A DNA stretch of 20,729 nt from an uncultured Peptoniphilus sp. Lineage in GTDB: Bacteria; Bacillota; Clostridia; Tissierellales; Peptoniphilaceae. Shown piece after piece: positions 15,435 to 20,729 of this stretch (positions are counted from its first letter, which is position 1; each line of letters begins with the position of its first letter). The notes under the pieces were generated by a model. It was not told the origin of the DNA and searched no databases. It was given only the letters and a program-made list of their open reading frames with translations. Location of the stretch: positions 1 through 20,729 of the forward strand of contig CAMQDG010000022.1 in assembly GCA_946999425.1 (NCBI GenBank), written 5' to 3'. The translations under genes were made by a program, and so were the position numbers.

Positions 15435-15604
15435 CCGAACCTTTTTCCTTCTATGAATACTCCAAGAAGAAGTCCCGTTAAGGCTCCTATTAAGGCTCCT
15501 AATTTTTTTTGTCCGAAAAATCCGCCTATTAAAGCTCCTAATATAATGCAAATTAAAATACTTATTGTTAATTTATACTTGGGTTTTCTTGTAAAAATTT
15601 TCAT
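15431..15604 (-). CDS. 57-residue glycine-zipper membrane protein
   Basis: Small gene found by translating the gap between coaE and the phosphoesterase gene. The product begins MKIFTRKPKYKLTIS and is mostly hydrophobic. It has two stretches with regular small residues, ILGALIGGFFG and LGALIGALTGLLLGV, split by QKK, and a basic tail EGKRFG. This suggests two short membrane helices packing by glycine zippers. The ATG at 15602-15604 lies within the coaE end (32-nt overlap) with AAAGGA about nine bases upstream; the stop overlaps the next ATG. Tight linkage on both sides argues that it is real. Function is unknown. Such proteins can resemble small-toxin or glycine-zipper families, but nothing here proves that. 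Confidence 0.72.
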   Translation of the reverse strand: MKIFTRKPKYKLTISILICIILGALIGGFFGQKKLGALIGALTGLLLGVFIEGKRFG

Positions 15605-16211
15605 ATTCTTTTTCCTTTTGTTTTACTATTTTTTTTACTTTTTCTCTTAATTCTTCAAGGCTTCCTGAATTATCTATTATAAGGTTGCTAAGTTCTTTTT
15701 TCTTTTCTATGGAAATTTGAGATTTTATTTTTCTTATGGCAAAGTCCTCATCTATCTTATCTCTATTCATAAGCCTTTTTATTTGTATTTTTTCCGGTGT
15801 ATAGACAAGCCATATTTCATCAAATGTTAAACCATAGCTTTTTCCTTCTTCATAGGTTTCAAATAAAAGAGGAATATCCAAAAAATTTATGCCTGGAATT
15901 ATACTTTTTATTATTTCTTCATAAACTTTAGGGTGTATAATTTTGTTTATTTTTTTTAAATTTTCTTCATTTCCGAAAACTTTCTCCCCTAAATATTCCC
16001 TGTTTATTTGTCCGTCTTTTATGGCTTCTTTTCCAAATTCTTTTTCAATTTGATTAAGGACTTCTATTTCTTCTGATACCCTTCTTGCTATTTTATCTGA
16101 GTCTACTATATAGTAGCCCAATTCTTTTAAGATTGATGTCAATGCTGATTTTCCCGTTGCTATTGACCCTGTAAGGCCTATTACTAAAGGTCCTTTATTA
16201 TTTTGTGTCAT
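15573..16211 (-). CDS. coaE: Dephospho-CoA kinase
   Basis: Last enzyme of coenzyme A synthesis, phosphorylating the ribose 3'-OH of dephospho-CoA. The P-loop GSIATGKS is at residues 15-22, DSDKIARRV follows, and HPKVYEEI and DIPLLFET are typical. At 212 residues it is of normal length. The ATG at 16209-16211 overlaps the end of polA by 14 nt with TAGGAG about eight bases upstream. The polA-coaE pairing is common in Firmicutes. Confidence 0.95.
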   Translation of the reverse strand: MTQNNKGPLVIGLTGSIATGKSALTSILKELGYYIVDSDKIARRVSEEIEVLNQIEKEFGKEAIKDGQINREYLGEKVFGNEENLKKINKIIHPKVYEEIIKSIIPGINFLDIPLLFETYEEGKSYGLTFDEIWLVYTPEKIQIKRLMNRDKIDEDFAIRKIKSQISIEKKKELSNLIIDNSGSLEELREKVKKIVKQKEKEYENFYKKTQV

Positions 16212-18849
16212 ACAAAGATTCTCCTACTTCCTGATCAACTGTTAAGGGCACTTTTAGTTCTTTTGCACTCTCCATAATTTCCACCATAAGTTTTTTTACT
16301 TGATCAAGTTCTTCTTTTTTTGCATCTACTACAAGTTCGTCATGGATTGTTAAAATTAATTTACTTTTCATTTTCTTTTCTTTTAAGGCTTTATAAACTT
16401 TTACCATGGCAATTTTTATTATGTCTGCTGCAGAGCCTTGTATAGGGGTATTTAGGGCTATTCTCTCTCCAAATTGTCTTATATTGAAATTTTTTGCTTT
16501 TAATTCTGGTATGTCACGTTTTCTGTTGAAAATTGTTTTTACAAAGCCCTTTTCTTTTCCATTTTTTATTTCTTCTTCCATGTAGGATTTTACTTTTGGA
16601 AACTTTTCCCAATAGCCGTCTATATATTCTTTTGCAAGATTTCTTGGTATGTTTAATTGTCTTGAAAGTCCATAATCGGAAATACCATAAACTATTCCGA
16701 AGTTTACAGCCTTTGCCCTTGAACGTTCTTCCCTTGTAACTTTTTCAATGTCTACTCCAAAAACTTCAGAGGCAGTTTTGCTGTGAATATCCATTCCATT
16801 TTTAAAAGCCTTTACCATATTTTCATCTTCTGAAAGACTGGCAAGGATTCTAAGTTCTATTTGTGAATAGTCGCAGTCCACAAGAAGGCTGTCCTTTGAT
16901 GCTAAAAATGCCTTTCTTAAAAGTCTGCCTTCTTCTGAACGTATTGGTATATTTTGTAAATTAGGTTCCGTTGATGAAAGTCTTCCTGTGGATGTTACTG
17001 TTTGATTAAAATGGGAATGAATTCTTCCGGTTTTTTTATTTATAAGTTCTATAAGGCCGTCGACATAAGTTGATTTTAATTTTGAAAGTTTTCTGTACTC
17101 TAAAACGTCTATTACAATATCCCCTTGATCAACTAATTTTTCAAGAACTTCAGCTGATGTGGAATATCCTGTCTTGGTTTTTTTTATGACTGGAAATTTT
17201 AATTTATCAAACAAAATTTCTCCCAATTGTTTTGGAGAATTTATATTAAATTCTTCTCCTGCTTCTTCATATATTTTTTCTTCAAGTTTTTTTATTTTTA
17301 TTTCAAGATCTTTTCCAATTTCATTTAAAATGCTCTCTTCAGTTCTTATTCCTGTAAGTTCCATAGATGCGAGGACTTCTGTAAGAGGAAGCTCCATATT
17401 ATAGTAAAGATCTGTCATTTCATAATTTTCAATTTTTTCTATTTGAAGCTTATAGATTTTTTTTATGGTGTTTATATAAAAGACAAAATATTTTTCCAAT
17501 TCTTCTAAGCTTAAATCTTCATATTTTTTTCTTAGTTTTCCCTTACCTAAAAGTTCTTCATCACTTTTGTAGCCTTCTGAAAAATATTCTCCAGATATAG
17601 TATTTATATCAAAATCCGTCTTGGTAGAATCTAAGATATATTCTGCCACAAGGCTGTCATGATAAATATTTTTTATATCAATTTTGTTGTAAAGAAGGAT
17701 TATTATGTCTTCTTTTATGTCGTAGCTTAATTTTTTAATTTTTTCATCTTCAAAAACTTTTTTTAAAAGATTTAAATTTTCTTTATTGTAGTCAATTATT
17801 ATAGGATTTAATTTTTCACTTCCTAAAACAAGCTTAATCGGCTCTATGCCTTCGTATATTTTTCCGTCGGTGATTATCTTAAAGAATAAGATTTGCTCCT
17901 CTTGTGAGGCCTCTATGAGCTTCTCAAGGTTATAGTTTCCCCTTTCAAATATATCTTCATGAACAGTTTCAGTTTTTTCCTTTTGATATTCTTCTGGAAG
18001 TCTTTTTAAAAGGGTGTTAAAATCCAAGTCCTTATAGAGTTTTAAAAGTTCTTCAAAATTATAGTCTTTTTTTTCAAAATCTTCCAAATTTTTTTCAATT
18101 GGAACATTTCTTATAATTGTTCCCAATTTTTTGGACATAAAGGCTTGAGCTTTATTTTCTTCCAGTTTTTCTTTTAATTTTTTTCCTGAAACTTGGTCTA
18201 AGTTTTCATATACTCCTTCAAGGTTTTCAAAGTCATATAAAAGTTTAAGACCTGTTTTTTCTCCAACTCCAGGAACTCCAGGAATATTATCGGAGCTATC
18301 TCCCATAAGACCCTTTAAATCTATAAATTGATTCGCCCTTAAGTTGTATTTTTCTTTTAAGTATTCTTCGTCTACAATGTCAATATCACTTATGCCCTTT
18401 CTTGTTAAAAGGACTTTTGTATTTTTATCTACTAACTGAAAATAGTCCTTATCTCCTGTTAAAAGATAAACTTCAAAATTTTTTTCTGAAGCTTTTTGAG
18501 CAAGAGTACCTGCAATATCATCAGCTTCATATACGGGAGAATCTATTGTAACTATGTTCATGTAATCTAAAATTTTCCTTACAAGGGGCCACTGTTGCTC
18601 TAGTTCTGAAGGAGTCTTTTGTCTTGTGCCCTTGTAATCTTTATAGATTTCATGGCGAAATGTCCTTCCTTTTTTATCAAAGCAAACTGCTATGTAATCT
18701 GGATTTATTTTATCTATTGCATTTTCAACCATGGAAATAAATCCATAAATTGCATTTGTATACATTCCTTTTTTATTTTTTAAAAGGGGCAGAGCGTAAA
18801 AAGCTCTAAAAAATAAGGATGAACCATCTATTATTAATATTTTATTCAA
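16198..18849 (-). CDS. polA: DNA polymerase I without active proofreading
   Basis: Repair polymerase that removes RNA primers and fills gaps (883 residues). The N-terminal ~290 residues are the 5' nuclease (IIDGSSLFFRAFYALP, LTGDKDYFQLVD, GLMGDSSDNIPGVPGVGEKT). The middle domain has the 3'-5' exonuclease fold, but the acidic pair of its first motif is absent (LFFKIITDGK) and the last motif is not recognisable, so proofreading should be lost, as in many Bacillus-type enzymes. The polymerase motifs are intact: DYSQIELRILASL (motif A, D660), RAKAVNFGIVYG (motif B), TIHDELVVD (motif C). I choose TTG 18847-18849, six bases after GAGGTG. The GTG three codons earlier lies inside that ribosome site. 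Confidence 0.96.
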   Translation of the reverse strand: MNKILIIDGSSLFFRAFYALPLLKNKKGMYTNAIYGFISMVENAIDKINPDYIAVCFDKKGRTFRHEIYKDYKGTRQKTPSELEQQWPLVRKILDYMNIVTIDSPVYEADDIAGTLAQKASEKNFEVYLLTGDKDYFQLVDKNTKVLLTRKGISDIDIVDEEYLKEKYNLRANQFIDLKGLMGDSSDNIPGVPGVGEKTGLKLLYDFENLEGVYENLDQVSGKKLKEKLEENKAQAFMSKKLGTIIRNVPIEKNLEDFEKKDYNFEELLKLYKDLDFNTLLKRLPEEYQKEKTETVHEDIFERGNYNLEKLIEASQEEQILFFKIITDGKIYEGIEPIKLVLGSEKLNPIIIDYNKENLNLLKKVFEDEKIKKLSYDIKEDIIILLYNKIDIKNIYHDSLVAEYILDSTKTDFDINTISGEYFSEGYKSDEELLGKGKLRKKYEDLSLEELEKYFVFYINTIKKIYKLQIEKIENYEMTDLYYNMELPLTEVLASMELTGIRTEESILNEIGKDLEIKIKKLEEKIYEEAGEEFNINSPKQLGEILFDKLKFPVIKKTKTGYSTSAEVLEKLVDQGDIVIDVLEYRKLSKLKSTYVDGLIELINKKTGRIHSHFNQTVTSTGRLSSTEPNLQNIPIRSEEGRLLRKAFLASKDSLLVDCDYSQIELRILASLSEDENMVKAFKNGMDIHSKTASEVFGVDIEKVTREERSRAKAVNFGIVYGISDYGLSRQLNIPRNLAKEYIDGYWEKFPKVKSYMEEEIKNGKEKGFVKTIFNRKRDIPELKAKNFNIRQFGERIALNTPIQGSAADIIKIAMVKVYKALKEKKMKSKLILTIHDELVVDAKKEELDQVKKLMVEIMESAKELKVPLTVDQEVGESLYDTK

Positions 18850-18855
18850 ACTAAT

Positions 18856-18861
18856 CACCTC
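18856..18861 (-). promoter_or_regulatory. Ribosome binding site deciding the polA start
   Basis: GAGGTG on the minus strand, six bases before TTG. The same GAGGTGATTA context precedes the aminopeptidase ATG, where the spacing to the start is nearly the same. Confidence 0.75.
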
Positions 18862-18868
18862 AAAACTT

Positions 18869-18877
18869 ATTATATCA
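18869..18877 (-). promoter_or_regulatory. Extended -10 promoter of the polA operon
   Basis: TGATATAAT on the minus strand, a perfect extended -10 (TATAAT at 18869-18874). No good -35 is seen. The start near 18862 leaves a leader of only about 13 nt, beginning almost at the ribosome site. Confidence 0.65.
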
Positions 18878-18898
18878 TAGGAATATTTTTTAAATTAT

Positions 18899-18927
18899 TT
18901 GCATTATTAAAAAAATATTGTTAAAAT
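18899..18927 (+). promoter_or_regulatory. Promoter of tRNA-Leu
   Basis: TTGCAT (18899-18904), 17-bp gap, TAAAAT (18922-18927), with a TG one base before the -10. The likely start is about seven bases before the tRNA. Confidence 0.6.
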
Positions 18928-18940
18928 AAATCATAGTCTT

Positions 18941-19027
18941 GCCGGAGTGATGGAATTGGCAGACGTGCCAGACTCAAAATCTGGTGGTGGCAACACCGTG
19001 CGGGTTCGAGTCCCGCCTCCGGCACCA
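18941..19027 (+). tRNA. tRNA-Leu (anticodon CAA)
   Basis: Class II tRNA with a long variable arm (TGGTGGCAACACCG). Acceptor GCCGGAG pairs with CTCCGGC, the discriminator is A and CCA is encoded. The anticodon stem is CCAGA/TCTGG around the loop CTCAAAA, giving CAA, which reads UUG. The T arm is GCGGGTTCGAGTCCCGC. Confidence 0.97.
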
Positions 19028-19046
19028 TTTTTTTATAAGCAATTTA

Positions 19047-19080
19047 AAAGAGCCGAGATTTTATCTTGGCTCTTTCTTTG
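19047..19080. terminator. Bidirectional terminator, tRNA-Leu and small membrane gene
   Basis: A 13-pair stem, AAAGAGCCGAGAT/ATCTTGGCTCTTT (one G-U pair), with a TTT loop and T-rich tail. It follows tRNA-Leu by 19 nt. On the minus strand it overlaps the last codons of the small membrane protein gene, whose TAA lies at the loop. Confidence 0.85.
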
Positions 19081-19558
19081 TATTTTTTTCTTTTTCTTCT
19101 TTTTGATCTATTACTTTTTTTTGCCCTTCTATTATTTTTTTCAGCCTTTTATCATTTTTATAGTCCACCTTTTCTAATTCTTTTTTTGCTTTTTCAAATT
19201 CTTTTAAATTTAAAAGGGCTGTTGATAAATTAAAGTGATAAATATTTCTGCCATATTTTGTTTTTGGTTTGTTTTCTATGTTTAAAAGTTTTTTATAAAA
19301 GTCTTGAGGATTTTTATTCTTTTTATATTTTCTTACGTATTCATTTAATTCTTCAGTAATTTTTTTATCTTTTTGCATTTCTATAAGTGGTCTTGTTATT
19401 AAAATAAATAATATTAAAAGTCCTATTATGCAAAGAAAAAATACTAAAGCAAAGACTTTTTCATTTTTTTCTTTTAAAAAAGATAAAAGTAAATATCCTA
19501 TAAGACATAATAAAGCAAATAGAAATAGGGTAAAACCAACTGTTTTTTTATCTTTCAT
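19061..19558 (-). CDS. Small membrane protein, two helices plus helical tail
   Basis: Protein of 165 residues with no family I can name. Two membrane helices (about 8-28 and 35-55) form a hairpin, followed by a charged, cytoplasm-like part. Residues about 105-135 (YHFNLSTALLNLKEFEKAKK) look like one degenerate TPR unit, and the tail is rich in Lys and Glu. The ATG at 19556-19558 has no convincing ribosome site; the nearest candidate is GTGAAAA. It lies between the EF-G terminator and a terminator that overlaps its own stop codon. No good promoter is visible, so readthrough from the EF-G gene may feed it. TPR-type scaffolding is only a guess. Confidence 0.7.
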   Translation of the reverse strand: MKDKKTVGFTLFLFALLCLIGYLLLSFLKEKNEKVFALVFFLCIIGLLILFILITRPLIEMQKDKKITEELNEYVRKYKKNKNPQDFYKKLLNIENKPKTKYGRNIYHFNLSTALLNLKEFEKAKKELEKVDYKNDKRLKKIIEGQKKVIDQKEEKEKNTKKEPR

Positions 19559-19572
19559 AATTTTTCACAAAT

Positions 19573-19602
19573 AAAACCTGCTTAACTTATAAGCAGGTTT
19601 TT
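19573..19602 (-). terminator. Terminator of the EF-G-family gene
   Basis: Stem CCTGCTTA/TAAGCAGG with a five-base loop, flanked by A and T runs that can extend the stem. It lies 13 nt past the EF-G stop and 17 bases before the small membrane protein start. Confidence 0.85.
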
Positions 19603-19615
19603 AATTTTAAATCTT

Positions 19616-20729
19616 TTATTTTTCTTCTTCTTTTAATTTTTTAGCTTCTTCAATTACTTTTTCAGCTATTTGTCCGGGAACTTCTTCATATCTTGCAAAT
19701 TCCATTGAAAATGTTCCTCTTCCTTGGGTCATTGCACGAAGGTCTATTGAATATTCAAACATTTCTGCTTGAGGTGCTTCTGCAATTAAAAGTTGTGTTC
19801 CGTCTGCTTGTTGATCCATTCCAAGTATTCTTCCACGACGTTTATTCATATCTCCCATTACATCTCCAAGATATGCATCTGGAATTGAAACTTCCACACT
19901 CATTATAGGTTCAAGAAGGGTTGGTTTTGCTTCTTGGATTCCCTTTTTGTATGCAAGGTTGGCTGCAAGTTTAAAACTCATTTCGTTTGAATCTACATCA
20001 TGATAGGATCCATCGTATAAAGTTGCTTTGAAGTGGGTCATTGGATATCCTGCTAATACTCCATGTTCTTTTGATTCTATTATTCCTTTTTCAACTGCAG
20101 GGAAATAGTTTTTAGGAACTGCTCCTCCAAATACTTCTTCTGCAAATACAAATTCTTCTTCTGATGGTTCAAATCTAATCCAAACATCTCCGTATTGTCC
20201 AGCCCCGCCTGATTGTTTTTTATGTTTTCCTTGTACTGATGAGGTTCCCTTTATTGTTTCCCTGTAAGGAATTATAAATGGAACTATATTAACTTCAACT
20301 CCGAACATGTTTTTAAGTTTTTGTAAAATTACGTCTAATTGTACTTGGCCTTGTCCGCCAATGGTAAGTTGCTTTGTTTCTACGTTTCTTTCAATGGTAA
20401 ATGAGGGATCTTCATCTCTAAGTCGTCTTAGGGAAGTTGAAAGTTTTTCTTCATCACCCTTTGTTTTTGGTTCTATTGCATAGTATAAAACAGGTCTTGG
20501 ATATTTCATTTCCTTATATTTTACAGGATGATTTTTATCTATTAGGGCATCTCCCGTTTCAGTAAATTGTAATTTTGTTGTTGCTCCTATATCTCCTGCG
20601 TTAATTTCAGAAACTTCTATTTGAGTTTTTCCCCTCATAACATAAAGTCCGCCTAATTTTTCAATTTCGCCTTTGTTTATATTAAAAACAGGGGTATCTT
20701 TTGTTATTTTTCCTGATATTACTTTAAAT
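19616..20729 (-). CDS. Elongation factor G family protein, 5' part missing
   Basis: The frame is open to the right edge (371 codons), so the GTPase domain lies outside the window. What remains is the end of domain II through domain V of an EF-G: RPVLYYAIEPKTKGDEEKL (domain III start), KHKKQSGGAGQYGDVWIRF and DGSYHDVDSNEMSFKLAA (domain IV), then NKRRGRILGMDQQADG and DLRAMTQGRGTFSMEF (domain V). Several details (GAVPKNYFPAVEKG, the divergent domain III) fit the EF-G-like second paralog of clostridia better than the main FusA. It is also not beside ribosomal protein genes, although only one side is visible. True translocase versus EF-G2-type factor cannot be settled without the GTPase part. Confidence 0.9.
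   Translation of the reverse strand, partial: FKVISGKITKDTPVFNINKGEIEKLGGLYVMRGKTQIEVSEINAGDIGATTKLQFTETGDALIDKNHPVKYKEMKYPRPVLYYAIEPKTKGDEEKLSTSLRRLRDEDPSFTIERNVETKQLTIGGQGQVQLDVILQKLKNMFGVEVNIVPFIIPYRETIKGTSSVQGKHKKQSGGAGQYGDVWIRFEPSEEEFVFAEEVFGGAVPKNYFPAVEKGIIESKEHGVLAGYPMTHFKATLYDGSYHDVDSNEMSFKLAANLAYKKGIQEAKPTLLEPIMSVEVSIPDAYLGDVMGDMNKRRGRILGMDQQADGTQLLIAEAPQAEMFEYSIDLRAMTQGRGTFSMEFARYEEVPGQIAEKVIEEAKKLKEEEK

Noticed and set aside
15435..15551. Longer N-terminus of the phosphoesterase
   Set aside because: It lies antiphase within the small membrane protein gene, would put an Arg-rich stretch before the membrane helix, and lacks a ribosome site.
18947..19177. 76-residue plus-strand reading frame with SKSGGGNTVRVRVPPPAP
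   Set aside because: It is translated from tRNA-Leu, a well-known false gene pattern.

Overview
This is an A+T-rich, gene-dense stretch of chromosome from a low-GC Gram-positive bacterium. The gene order ybeY-dgkA-cdd-era-recO-glyQ-glyS-ccpN-ppsR-dgt-dnaG is the classic Firmicutes order around dnaG/sigA. Separate GlyQ and GlyS subunits, a CcpN/PpsR pair, a dgt-like gene before dnaG and a DgkA-PAP2 fusion suggest a clostridial or tissierellial anaerobe, perhaps Peptoniphilaceae-like. The genus is an inference from style and is weak. I see no prophage, insertion sequence, CRISPR array or defence island.

Layout. (1) Positions 1-10955, minus strand: a compact run of 12 genes, phoH, ybeY, dgkA-PAP2, cdd, era, recO, glyQ, glyS, ccpN, ppsR, dgt and dnaG. 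Most are joined by ATGA, TAATG or TAGTG overlaps or by gaps of a few bases, so it reads as one operon. A promoter candidate lies just before phoH. dnaG runs off the left edge. (2) 11033-11955: a single Crp/Fnr-family regulator gene with a terminator behind it. Upstream are three 18-bp palindromes spaced exactly 36 bp apart. (3) 11929-14717: an M29 aminopeptidase gene (minus) diverges from deoD-comEA (plus) over an 88-bp two-way promoter region. tRNA-Trp(CCA) and a bidirectional terminator follow. (4) 14718-18849, minus strand: polA, coaE, a 57-residue glycine-zipper membrane protein gene and a YkuE-like metallophosphoesterase gene, as one operon. (5) 18941-20729: tRNA-Leu(CAA) on plus, then a small two-helix membrane protein gene and the 3' part of an EF-G-family gene on minus.

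How the genes fit together. Most are core information processing: replication and repair (dnaG, polA, recO), ribosome maturation (era, ybeY), tRNA charging (glyQS), tRNAs and a translation factor. Nucleotide salvage (dgt, cdd, deoD) and carbon-flux control (ccpN, ppsR) are added. deoD is translationally coupled to comEA, which puts purine salvage beside DNA uptake.

The window is mostly ordinary housekeeping DNA. The most interesting parts are the phased palindromes upstream of the Crp/Fnr gene, the A14 run inside deoD, the small membrane protein gene after coaE, and the orphan comEA joined to deoD. I found no convincing new multi-gene system.
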